Part shown: piece by piece, positions 26,706-35,270 of the stretch
How positions within the stretch are numbered: position 1 is the stretch's first letter
Layout of the letters: every line of letters begins with the position of its first letter
Source: CAWKDC01 sp964383495
Lineage (GTDB): Bacteria > Pseudomonadota > Gammaproteobacteria > JABCZS01
DNA: 62,339 nt
Reading direction: 5' to 3'
Assembly: GCA_964383495.1 (NCBI GenBank)
Contig: CAYLHG010000009.1
Coordinates: forward strand, 1-62,339
Translations under genes and position numbers: made by a program
The notes under the pieces: generated by a model
Told to the model about the DNA's origin: nothing
Database searches by the model: none
What the model saw: the letters and a program-made list of their open reading frames with translations, nothing else

Positions 26706-26736
26706 ATCTGTATCTACCTGGTAAAGGCTCTAGGCC

Positions 26737-26774
26737 ACATGATAGCTTAGGAGGGGCTCTCAAAGCAAGAATGA
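26737..26774 (-). promoter_or_regulatory. Duplicated promoter of paralogue 1
   Basis: On the minus strand TTGCTT, an 18-bp spacer and TATCAT form a promoter-like unit about 30-70 bp before the gene. The same unit, with conserved flanks, precedes paralogue 2, so the promoter was duplicated with the gene. Confidence 0.5.
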
Positions 26775-26810
26775 ATTGTCTGCGCGAATAATTCCTTGCT
26801 GTGGCCAACA

Positions 26811-28106
26811 TCAACAAGTCAGAGAAGAACCAGGGCGGCTTTGCCCACCATTAGCTTCTGTATCCGCTCCTCCCGGGACTTCACTAGAATCTGGAGCATC
26901 TTTTGTTTGCGCCAATGTTGCAAACACATCATCATCAAAGTATTGCCTATTATCTGCTTGATTGCAGACTAGGGATTTAAAACTATTCATCATTGTATTC
27001 ATTGTATAATTAACGCGACCTTGAATAGAATCTTTGTAGCCATATAATAATCCGCCTATCAGCATCAACCCCAAACTTAATACACTTAAACAGATTACAC
27101 CTTCATCAGAGTAATCAATATATTCTTCAGGCCCATACTGCGATTTCTTTTTATAAACTTGCTCTTCTATTGTTGCAAGGTTAAGCTCATGGATTAAATA
27201 TGATGCAATAGAAATTCCCAAACCTAATCCGATTAGCCCACCTTTTAAAACACGCCCTGCGTCAACAACATCATATAATACAGGATCAGATCGTCGTCTT
27301 ACAAGCTCAGACATCTTCGCGTACGCTACTACAGCAGCCACTATAAAAACAACGCCAATAGCGACTTGGGCCATCACACCGTCAGCACTGTTAACCCAAT
27401 AGTGATAAGCAACGCCGTTATCTTTTACACCCTCTTTTTCTTCTAGAGCGCCATCCCACCCCTGCTGAAGAATATCTGTACTTACCAATGTCAACACGCC
27501 GAAAAACAAAGCATTCAAACACATCCGAGTGTTACTAATTTCATACTCATAAACTGCGTGTTCGAAGTATGCTGACAATACTACTTGTTGTTTTGACTCA
27601 TCAAGCTCTGCAGCTGTGGGCGGCTTACCCTCTGGCAAGGTCAGGAGAAAATCATCTTTATTAGAGCTATTATCGCATTTGTGCCAATCCATGTAAAATT
27701 TATGTAATCGCGCTTTAAAACCAGGCAAATGCTTAAGATATGGTTCATATCTCGTATCCTGCGTATAAAAAGAATGAACTGGAAGAAGACCAGTAGGGGT
27801 TCCGCTGCGCTCAGGCATTTGGGTTAGTAATACGGGGGTTTTATAATACTCTTTCAGGATTGTAGCATCATATATCATCTCATGAATAAACGCTTTATAA
27901 GCCTCAAAACGCTCCTGATCGGTTTTGGCAGTGCTAATCGCATCATCATATGTTCTTATTTGGTCAGCAATCTTTTGGTAGCTTTCCCGTTCCAGCCTAG
28001 CAAAGTATTTTCTCAAATAGAGCGCAAAATCTCGAAATAGTACATATGTTTCATCTGTTTGATTTGAAACGCCTAAGGGCTGTTCAACTTCTTCTGGTAC
28101 TTTCAT
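26811..28106 (-). CDS. Hypothetical four-helix membrane protein, paralogue 2
   Basis: A 431-aa protein of unknown family, same architecture as paralogue 1. The N-terminal soluble helical region (FRDFALYLRKYFARLERESY; YKAFIHEMIYDATILKEYY) corresponds to the N-terminus of paralogue 1. It is followed by a Pro-rich stretch and four membrane segments, including MAQVAIGVVFIVAAVVAYAK and SVLSLGLMLIGGLLYGYKDS. The 60-residue C-terminal tail is polar and soluble, longer than in paralogue 1. AGGAG lies nine bases before the ATG. Tandem duplication with moderate divergence suggests a lineage-specific family. Confidence 0.75.
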   Translation of the reverse strand: MKVPEEVEQPLGVSNQTDETYVLFRDFALYLRKYFARLERESYQKIADQIRTYDDAISTAKTDQERFEAYKAFIHEMIYDATILKEYYKTPVLLTQMPERSGTPTGLLPVHSFYTQDTRYEPYLKHLPGFKARLHKFYMDWHKCDNSSNKDDFLLTLPEGKPPTAAELDESKQQVVLSAYFEHAVYEYEISNTRMCLNALFFGVLTLVSTDILQQGWDGALEEKEGVKDNGVAYHYWVNSADGVMAQVAIGVVFIVAAVVAYAKMSELVRRRSDPVLYDVVDAGRVLKGGLIGLGLGISIASYLIHELNLATIEEQVYKKKSQYGPEEYIDYSDEGVICLSVLSLGLMLIGGLLYGYKDSIQGRVNYTMNTMMNSFKSLVCNQADNRQYFDDDVFATLAQTKDAPDSSEVPGGADTEANGGQSRPGSSLTC

Positions 28107-28175
28107 CGTTCTTATCTCCTAGCATCTCGTCAGCCCTAGCCGAAAATATTGTCATCTAGTAAAGTCTCTAGCCCA

Positions 28176-28213
28176 TATGATAGCTGAAGTCTTCTCTCCA
28201 GAGCAAGCGTGAA
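28176..28213 (-). promoter_or_regulatory. Duplicated promoter of paralogue 2
   Basis: TTGCTC, an 18-bp spacer and TATCAT on the minus strand. The block continues with GGCTAGAG and CTTTAC, largely shared with the copy at 26.7 kb. Conservation beyond the -10 box hints at a common regulator or leader element. Confidence 0.5.
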
Positions 28214-28278
28214 AACGTGCTCAAGTAAGAGTTACAGCCATTTTCAGTGTATAATCCCCTTTCAACCCAGGAGACCGC

Positions 28279-30303
28279 ATGCCTACTGCCCCTAAAGCCA
28301 CCCAACACCCCTATTTCCATGAAGAGCACGGCATAAAACGTCCTGACCCCTACCACTGGCTTCGAAATAAGGAGAGTCCAGCTGTCCTTGAACACTTACA
28401 AGCCGAAAACGCTTATACAGAAAGTATCCTAGCTCATCATGAGCCATTAAAACAGGCACTTTACCAAGAAATCCTCTCTCGCGTCCAAGAAACAGACCAA
28501 GATTACCCCTGGCTCTACGGCGGCTACGAATATTATTTCCGCACACAAGCCGGGTTACAGCATGAAATTTTTTGCAGACGTCCAAAAAATAGCACAACAG
28601 AAGATATCTTATTCGATGAAAATACACACGCAAGCCTGTTTGAGTATTTCGACGTTGGACAGTATGCACTTAATATCGCTCAACAAAAACTAGCCATTTC
28701 CATCGACACAAAAGGCGATGAACGTTACGATGTTTGGCTATTAGACGCAGATAGTAAAACGCTCCATGAGCCTCGCGTACGGGATGTCTCAGGAAGTATT
28801 GTATTTAGCGCAAATCACAGAGATCTCTGGTATTGCCGTTACGATGATACACAACGTCCTTATCAAGTATGGTGCCATGATATTGAAGGCGAATACCCCG
28901 ACATATTAATGTACGAAGAAAAAGATGAGCGTTTTTCTGTGAGCATTTACCGAAGCATGAGTGATGCCTATTTAATTATTCATGTTTCCAGTAAATTAAC
29001 CAGCGAATCTTATTTTACATCTGCTAATACGCCTCGTGGCGATCTCACTTTATTCCGTGCTCGTCAACCTGAACACGAATATGATATCGATCATCATGGC
29101 AATTATTTTTACATTCGTACCAACGAAGATGGTGCCAACTTTGCTTTAAAGCGTTGCGCTACTGGAAATACTGCATCATGGGAAACAATCGTTCCACTTG
29201 ACCCTAACACTCCTCTGAATGGATTTTCTGTTTTTTCTGATCACATGGTTCTGGAATGTCGGCGCCAAGGCTTATCGCAACTTTCTGTGATGAGTATGCA
29301 AGACTTCAGCCGATATTGGATTGAATTTGATGAACCTGCTTACAATGTACATTTGGGTGAAAATTGGGAATTCAATACGCACCTATTACGCATTGATTAC
29401 ACATCGATGACAACCCCAAGCTGCGATTTCTTATTTGACATGAACACGCGCGCCAAAACCTTGCTTAAACAATCGCCCGTTTTAGGTCATTTTAATGCAA
29501 AAGATTATACAACGGATCGCATTTTTGCAACAGCAAAAGATGGAACATTGATTCCTATTTCGCTCGTGTATAAAACATCACTTAAAAAACCTCATATGCC
29601 TTTGTTGCTAAATGGATACGGAGCTTACGGGATTGATAACGATCCTTATTTTTCTTACTCTCGTTTAAGTTTATTGAACCGTGGCTTTATTGTGGCAATT
29701 GCGCACGTACGTGGCGGCGGTGAATTTGGCGATGCATGGCACGAAGCGGGAAGGTTTTTACATAAAAAAAATACGTTCACTGATTTTATTGCTTGCGCGT
29801 CACACCTGATTGAACAACAATATACCAGCACAAAACAATTGGTGATTACTGGCGGCAGTGCAGGAGGATTATTGATCGGCGCCGTACTCAATGAAGCGCC
29901 AGCTTTGTTTGGCGTGGCTATTGCGCAAGTTCCTTTTGTCGATATGCTCAATACCATGATGGACGATACTCTCCCACTCACTGTTTTAGAGTATGAAGAG
30001 TGGGGAAACCCTCACGATAAAACGTATTACGAATACATGCAATCTTACGCGCCCTATGAAAATATTCGGCCACAAGCTTACCCTACTGTATTTACCACCG
30101 CTGGGTTACATGACCCTCGCGTACCCTATTGGGAAGCTGCGAAATGGATTGCACGTTTACGCGATAATCAATTAGGCACAGCACCATTACTGCTGAAAGT
30201 ACAAATGAGCGCGGGTCATCAAGGTCCCTCCGGACGCTACCATGCCATTGAAGAAGTGGCGGAGGAATTTGCTTTTATTTTGGGATATTTCTCGCTAAAA
30301 TAG
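28279..30303 (+). CDS. ptrB: Oligopeptidase B (S9A prolyl oligopeptidase family)
   Basis: A 674-aa cytoplasmic serine peptidase that cuts short peptides after basic residues. The N-terminal beta-propeller (about residues 75-400) is followed by the alpha/beta hydrolase domain. The catalytic triad is visible: Ser in TGGSAGGLLIGAVL (about residue 528), Asp in TAGLHDPRVPYWEAAKW (about 612) and His in SAGHQGPSGRYH (about 644). The length is near that of E. coli PtrB (686). A TATAAT box at 28250-28255 lies just upstream and GGAG precedes the ATG. Confidence 0.93.
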   Translation: MPTAPKATQHPYFHEEHGIKRPDPYHWLRNKESPAVLEHLQAENAYTESILAHHEPLKQALYQEILSRVQETDQDYPWLYGGYEYYFRTQAGLQHEIFCRRPKNSTTEDILFDENTHASLFEYFDVGQYALNIAQQKLAISIDTKGDERYDVWLLDADSKTLHEPRVRDVSGSIVFSANHRDLWYCRYDDTQRPYQVWCHDIEGEYPDILMYEEKDERFSVSIYRSMSDAYLIIHVSSKLTSESYFTSANTPRGDLTLFRARQPEHEYDIDHHGNYFYIRTNEDGANFALKRCATGNTASWETIVPLDPNTPLNGFSVFSDHMVLECRRQGLSQLSVMSMQDFSRYWIEFDEPAYNVHLGENWEFNTHLLRIDYTSMTTPSCDFLFDMNTRAKTLLKQSPVLGHFNAKDYTTDRIFATAKDGTLIPISLVYKTSLKKPHMPLLLNGYGAYGIDNDPYFSYSRLSLLNRGFIVAIAHVRGGGEFGDAWHEAGRFLHKKNTFTDFIACASHLIEQQYTSTKQLVITGGSAGGLLIGAVLNEAPALFGVAIAQVPFVDMLNTMMDDTLPLTVLEYEEWGNPHDKTYYEYMQSYAPYENIRPQAYPTVFTTAGLHDPRVPYWEAAKWIARLRDNQLGTAPLLLKVQMSAGHQGPSGRYHAIEEVAEEFAFILGYFSLK

Positions 30304-30332
30304 CGAACAGAAAATGATAGGAACTTTTAAAT

Positions 30333-32768
30333 ATGGCAACTACATACGATCCAAAACTTGTTGAAGCTGAAGCACAAGATTATTGGGCAAAACATCATAC
30401 TTTTCGCGCAAATGACGACAATGATTCTCGTGAACGTTTTTTTTGCCTTAGCATGTTGCCATACCCCAGCGGCCATCTCCACATGGGACATGTTCGTAAT
30501 TATACATTAGGGGATGTTGTTGCGCGGTTTCAACGTATGCAAAATAAAAATGTACTGCATCCTATTGGTTGGGATGCCTTTGGTTTGCCTGCTGAAAATG
30601 CTGCTATTGAGCGCAAAGTAGCGCCTGCAGCATGGACAGAAAAAAACATTGCAACGATGAAAGCACAATTCCAACGTTTAGGATTTTCATTTGATTGGTC
30701 GCGTGAATTAACAACATGTGATCCTGAATATTATCGTTTCGAGCAATGGTTTTTCTTACAGCTTCTAAAAAAAGGTTTGGTTTACCGGAAAACAACTTTG
30801 ATCAACTGGGATCCCGTCGATCAAACCGTATTAGCTAATGAACAAGTTATTGACGGGCGCGGTTGGCGATCAGGCGCTTTGGTTGAGCAACGAGAAATTC
30901 CTCAATGGTTTATTAAAATCACTGATTATGCGGAATCGCTGTTACAAGACATCGATGAACTAAACGGGTGGCCTCAACAAGTGCGCACCATGCAGCGCAA
31001 TTGGATCGGAAAATCAATTGGATGTGAAGTAACATTTGATGTCCCTGATCACACACCGCTCACCATTTATACAACAAGATTAGATACTATTTTTGGCGTT
31101 ACTTATTTAGGTATTTCTCCGCAGCACCCATTAGCATTAGAAGCGGCTGAAAAAGATATTGATGTCAAAAAATTCATCGAGCATTGCAAAAACAGATCAG
31201 TAGCTGAGGCAGATTTAGCCACAGCAGAAAAGGAAGGCATTGATACGCATTTATTTGCAATCAATCCACTCACAAACGAAAAATTACCTATTTGGATTGC
31301 CAATTTTGTATTGATGGATTACGGTAGCGGTGCTGTGATGGCAGTACCAGCACATGATGAACGAGATTTTGAATTTTCACAGCGCTATCAATTACCTATC
31401 CGTGTGGTAATTGATACCAATGTATTACACGATTATTCTCAAAGCGCTTTGACCGCAGAAGGCACATTGATTGAATCGGGTGATTTCACAGGTATGAAAA
31501 GCGATGAAGCACGTCTTCACATCGCTGAATTTCTGAAATCGAATCACCAAGGTACACCCAAAACGGCTTATCGTTTACGTGATTGGAGTGTTTCTCGTCA
31601 ACGTTATTGGGGAACCCCTATTCCCATTATTTACTGCAACACTTGCGGTGCAGTCCCTGTTCCAGAAACTGATTTACCTGTTGTGTTGCCAACAAATTTA
31701 TTTCCCGATGGAAAAGCATCTCCACTCACTAAAGATCCTACATTTTATGAAGCCGCCTGTCCGCAATGCAGCAAACCCGCCAAACGTGAAACCGATACAT
31801 TTGATACCTTTGTAGAGTCATCGTGGTATTATGCACGTTACACATGCCCCGATGCTAAAACCATGCTGGATAAACGTGCAAATGCATGGCTCCCCGCAAA
31901 CCAATATGTGGGCGGTATTGAACATGCTTGCATGCATTTGCTGTATTCACGCTTTTTTCACAAAGCGATGAGAGACCTTGGGCTGATTCACAGTGATGAG
32001 CCATTTGCCGCATTGCTGACACAAGGCATGGTATTGAAAGACGGATCTAAAATGTCTAAATCCAAAGGGAATACTGTCGACCCTGACGCGCTAGTTGAAA
32101 AGTACGGTGCAGACACGGTGCGATTATTCAGCTTATTCGCCGCACCGCCCGAACAAAGCTTAGAGTGGAGCGATCAAGGTGTTGAAGGCGCACATCGTTA
32201 TCTGCGGCGTTTTTACGGATTAGCGACACAATCTTTTGATATCCAACCGTCATTGGAAAACCTCTCGACAGAACAAAAAGCATTGCGCAGACAAGTTCAC
32301 CTCACCATTGAAAAAGTGACAGATGACGTTGCCCGCCGACAAAGCTTTAATACAGCGATTGCCTCCATGATGGAATTAACCAATGCATTAATGAAAGCAC
32401 CCACAGAAAATGCGGGAGATGTAGGCATTATGACAGAAGCAATTGATGCGATGATTCGCATGCTAGAGCCCTTCACGCCTCACATTGCACATCATTTATG
32501 GACGTTCAGAGGCCAAACAACCCCTGTGGCCTTAAGCGCATGGCCAACCGTTGATCGCAGTGCTCTGACACAAGAAACACGTATTTTGGTAGTGCAAGTG
32601 AACGGAAAATTGCGCGACCAAATTGAAGTATCTATTCACGCAACAGATGAAGAAATTCAATCCATTGCATTAAAAGCACCTAAAGCACTCACTTATATTG
32701 AAGGCAAAACCATTAAAAAAATAGTGGTTGTACAAAATCGTTTAGTTAATATTGTAGTAGCGGAATAA
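30333..32768 (+). CDS. leuS: Leucyl-tRNA synthetase
   Basis: An 811-aa class I synthetase. HIGH appears as HMGHVRNYTLGD (near residue 50) and KMSKS as GSKMSKSKGNTVDPD (near 572). The CP1 editing domain includes TIYTTRLDTIFG and the conserved VPAHDERDFEF. A zinc-type cluster with CNTCG and CPQCSKP lies in the ZN1 region. It is about 50 aa shorter than E. coli LeuS but has every core motif. It heads a long rightward block (leuS, lptE, holA, rsfS, rlmH, mrdA, rodA, mltB). Confidence 0.97.
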   Translation: MATTYDPKLVEAEAQDYWAKHHTFRANDDNDSRERFFCLSMLPYPSGHLHMGHVRNYTLGDVVARFQRMQNKNVLHPIGWDAFGLPAENAAIERKVAPAAWTEKNIATMKAQFQRLGFSFDWSRELTTCDPEYYRFEQWFFLQLLKKGLVYRKTTLINWDPVDQTVLANEQVIDGRGWRSGALVEQREIPQWFIKITDYAESLLQDIDELNGWPQQVRTMQRNWIGKSIGCEVTFDVPDHTPLTIYTTRLDTIFGVTYLGISPQHPLALEAAEKDIDVKKFIEHCKNRSVAEADLATAEKEGIDTHLFAINPLTNEKLPIWIANFVLMDYGSGAVMAVPAHDERDFEFSQRYQLPIRVVIDTNVLHDYSQSALTAEGTLIESGDFTGMKSDEARLHIAEFLKSNHQGTPKTAYRLRDWSVSRQRYWGTPIPIIYCNTCGAVPVPETDLPVVLPTNLFPDGKASPLTKDPTFYEAACPQCSKPAKRETDTFDTFVESSWYYARYTCPDAKTMLDKRANAWLPANQYVGGIEHACMHLLYSRFFHKAMRDLGLIHSDEPFAALLTQGMVLKDGSKMSKSKGNTVDPDALVEKYGADTVRLFSLFAAPPEQSLEWSDQGVEGAHRYLRRFYGLATQSFDIQPSLENLSTEQKALRRQVHLTIEKVTDDVARRQSFNTAIASMMELTNALMKAPTENAGDVGIMTEAIDAMIRMLEPFTPHIAHHLWTFRGQTTPVALSAWPTVDRSALTQETRILVVQVNGKLRDQIEVSIHATDEEIQSIALKAPKALTYIEGKTIKKIVVVQNRLVNIVVAE

Positions 32769-32782
32769 AATGGTTTACTAAA

Positions 32783-32863
32783 AGGACTTACGCAACATGG
32801 TCAAATGCAATCAACAGGACACCCACAAAACGTGGATCGCGAGGCGCATTTTGCATAAGTCCT
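32783..32863. repeat. 81-bp element with 20-bp imperfect terminal inverted repeats (MITE-like)
   Basis: The left end (AGGACTTACGCAA, 32783-32795) and right end (TTGCATAAGTCCT, 32851-32863) are complementary at 12 of 13 positions. Extending inward gives about 16 of 20. The element spans the start codon and first 22 codons of lptE. Ends of this kind (GGACTTA-GCA) resemble IS terminal repeats. There is no second copy in this window. Confidence 0.5.
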
Positions 32864-33375
32864 GTAAAATTTTAATAGTATGTTTAGTCTTTACCATCAC
32901 AGCATGCGGCTTCCATTTACGTGGCTTGCATAAAACGGACACTCAAGTGAAAGTTTTATCTATCCAACCTGATAATTCTACAGAATATTTTCAACGCGTG
33001 TTTCGCCGTTATTTGCGTGATATTGATGTCACTGTTTCACCCACTCAACCTGATTTATATCTTATTCGCTTACAACCTGAGCATTATGTCCGCGAAGTAT
33101 TGGTTATTGGTACAGATGCAGAAGCAAAACAAGAATACATGTTATACACTGTTTATTTTGAAATTGTTTCTCCTGTTTCAGGTCCATTGGGGCAACAGTC
33201 TGTGCAAGTAAACCGCATGCTGAACCTGGACCCAAGCCATATTTTGGGCCAAAATCAAGAAGAAACGGTGATGATTGCTGAAATGCGCGAGGAAGCAGCC
33301 ATGCAAATTTATTATCGTTTAAATGTAGTTGCGGGAAGAGAGATGAAAGAACAGAATAGGGACGCCATTCAGTAG
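32797..33375 (+). CDS. lptE: LPS-assembly lipoprotein LptE
   Basis: A 192-aa outer-membrane lipoprotein that plugs LptD and delivers LPS to the cell surface. The signal peptide h-region ILIVCLVFTITA ends at a lipobox with Cys in TACGFHLRG, and the mature part has the family opening GFHLRG. The n-region is unusually long (about 24 residues) and lies inside a small palindromic element, so the native start may have been replaced. AAGGAC lies upstream of the ATG. It sits between leuS and holA, as in E. coli. Confidence 0.88.
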   Translation: MVKCNQQDTHKTWIARRILHKSCKILIVCLVFTITACGFHLRGLHKTDTQVKVLSIQPDNSTEYFQRVFRRYLRDIDVTVSPTQPDLYLIRLQPEHYVREVLVIGTDAEAKQEYMLYTVYFEIVSPVSGPLGQQSVQVNRMLNLDPSHILGQNQEETVMIAEMREEAAMQIYYRLNVVAGREMKEQNRDAIQ

Positions 33376-33399
33376 CGGCTCATAATAGGAGGATAAGCA

Positions 33400-34368
33400 A
33401 TGAAAGCACAATGGCAACACTGGTCTAAGTTGATGCAATCTCCTCTTAATTCTTTTTATTGGATTAGCACCGACGATTTACTTTTACAAGAAGAAGCACT
33501 ACAAAGCTTACGTGTAGCAGCCAAATCCCAAGGATTTGAGCGAGAAGTGCTGCATTTAAACACGGCGAATGATTGGGACCATTTTGCTACGCAACGCCAA
33601 ACACTTTCTCTTTTCACTCCAAAACCTTTTTACGAATGCCATATGAATGAAGCTAAATTCAAAGATGGCATCCAAGCACAACTGCAAGCGTGTACACAGC
33701 TTTCTGAAAGCAATATGTGTGTTGTATTGGTTACCCCTAAAATTGAAAGTGCTACACAAAAAACAAAATGGTTTGAAGCATTATTGCAAGAAATGATCTG
33801 GTTGCCTTTGTGGCCATTAGAAGGGGAAGCTTTTAAACAATACGTCTTCACTCTGGCAAAAAATGCAAATCTAGCATTTACTCAAGATGCATGGTCCTTA
33901 TTTTTCGCACAATGCGACGATTTATTATCAGCAAAACAAACATTGATGCGTTTATCACATTTACCTTCTCAAATGATCGACATCAACACATTACAATCTT
34001 ACTTGCCTGATACTTTACCTTGTGAAGTATTCGACTTGTCTGATGCATTACTCGCTGGGGAAACCACGCGCTCCCTTCGATTGTTTGACCAATTACAGGC
34101 TCAAACAGACATCAATATCTTAATTTTATGGTCCCTCACGCGCGATATTGAAACGCTGATAGCTTTACACGCTCACAAAAACCCGCCCATGCTACCTAAA
34201 CGAAAACCCTTACTCATGAAAACGTTGCAACGCCTTGATAATAAAACGCTTTCCACCCTTCTTAAAACCTGTGCGCAGTTAGATAGGGCTCTCAAGGGAG
34301 GGATAGACGGCGGATTTGCGGTCGATGGATTGTTAGATTTATGCGTCGCAGTTTCAAAGGGGATCTAG
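33400..34368 (+). CDS. holA: DNA polymerase III subunit delta
   Basis: A 322-aa clamp-loader subunit that opens the beta clamp. The N-terminal WISTDDLLLQEEALQSLR corresponds to the clamp-binding start of the family. The C-terminal collar domain includes LAGETTRSLRLFDQLQ and LDRALKGGIDGG. Its position between lptE and rsfS matches gammaproteobacterial order. nadD, usually next, is missing. AGGAGGA lies directly upstream of the ATG. Confidence 0.92.
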   Translation: MKAQWQHWSKLMQSPLNSFYWISTDDLLLQEEALQSLRVAAKSQGFEREVLHLNTANDWDHFATQRQTLSLFTPKPFYECHMNEAKFKDGIQAQLQACTQLSESNMCVVLVTPKIESATQKTKWFEALLQEMIWLPLWPLEGEAFKQYVFTLAKNANLAFTQDAWSLFFAQCDDLLSAKQTLMRLSHLPSQMIDINTLQSYLPDTLPCEVFDLSDALLAGETTRSLRLFDQLQAQTDINILILWSLTRDIETLIALHAHKNPPMLPKRKPLLMKTLQRLDNKTLSTLLKTCAQLDRALKGGIDGGFAVDGLLDLCVAVSKGI

Positions 34369-34426
34369 CATTTATGCCTGCCTCCAGTATAATTAAGAAG
34401 TCTCTTACCTAAACACTGAGGTGCAC

Positions 34427-34774
34427 ATGCCAGAAACCCTAACCGACGCTATCGTCCATGTTCTCGACGAAGCAAAAGCTCAAAATATTACCGTTCTTGA
34501 TGTTCATCTCCTCACTGATATCACCGACACCATGGTTATGGCCACCGGCGGTTCTAACCGTCAAGTCAAAGCCTTGGCAGATAAAGTCATGGAAGCTGCA
34601 CAAAAAAAAGGCGTCCGCCCTCTTTCCTGTGAAGGGATGGACGAATGTGAATGGGTGCTGGTCGATTTAGGAAACCTATTAATCCATATTATGCAACCTC
34701 GCATTCGCGATTATTATTTCTTAGAAGGCTTATGGGACCCTTCTCGCCTCAAAGATGGTAGTACATGTCCCTAA
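34427..34774 (+). CDS. rsfS: Ribosomal silencing factor RsfS
   Basis: A 115-aa protein that binds ribosomal protein uL14 and blocks subunit joining under starvation. Conserved VLDVHLLTDITDTMVMATGG and CEWVLVDLGNLLIHIM, followed by RDYYFLEGLW, define the family. The start is ATG 34427 with GAGG upstream. The end overlaps rlmH by 10 bp. Confidence 0.95.
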   Translation: MPETLTDAIVHVLDEAKAQNITVLDVHLLTDITDTMVMATGGSNRQVKALADKVMEAAQKKGVRPLSCEGMDECEWVLVDLGNLLIHIMQPRIRDYYFLEGLWDPSRLKDGSTCP

Positions 34775-35235
34775 CCTTGGTTGCTGTGGGCGAAAAAATG
34801 CCCCGTTGGGTAACAGATGTATTTCAAGAATATGCCAAACGTTTGCCGCACGAATATCGTCTACAGTTACTTGAAATTCCTGCGCTTAAACGTCATAAAA
34901 ATGCAAATAGTACTTACCTAAAAACAACAGAAAGCGATAGAATACTAGCGGCCCTTCCTAAAAGCGCTTATGTGGTTGCATTGGACGAGCATGGCAGGTT
35001 GCACACCAGCGAACAATTGGCTCAACGTTTGGACCGTTGGCGCAGCGAGCATGCTCATATTTACTTTGTGATAGGCGGGCCAGATGGCTTAAGCGAAGCT
35101 TTATTGGCACGGGCGCAAGAAAAATGGTCGTTATCGCCCTTGACATTACCGCATCCTCTAGTCAGAGTGATAGTAGCGGAACAATTATATCGTGCATGGA
35201 GTATTTTGCAGGATCATCCGTACCATAGAATGTAA
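34765..35235 (+). CDS. rlmH: 23S rRNA pseudouridine(1915) N3-methyltransferase
   Basis: A 156-aa SPOUT methyltransferase acting on pseudouridine 1915 of 23S rRNA in the 70S ribosome. The knot signature is FVIGGPDGLSEALLARA, followed by LPHPLVRVIVAEQLYRAWSI and the C-terminal HPYHR. Translation is probably coupled to rsfS through the overlap. Confidence 0.96.
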   Translation: MSLTLVAVGEKMPRWVTDVFQEYAKRLPHEYRLQLLEIPALKRHKNANSTYLKTTESDRILAALPKSAYVVALDEHGRLHTSEQLAQRLDRWRSEHAHIYFVIGGPDGLSEALLARAQEKWSLSPLTLPHPLVRVIVAEQLYRAWSILQDHPYHRM

Positions 35236-35270
35236 TATTTTGGCGAACGGCTTTTTGAGTATCGGGAATC

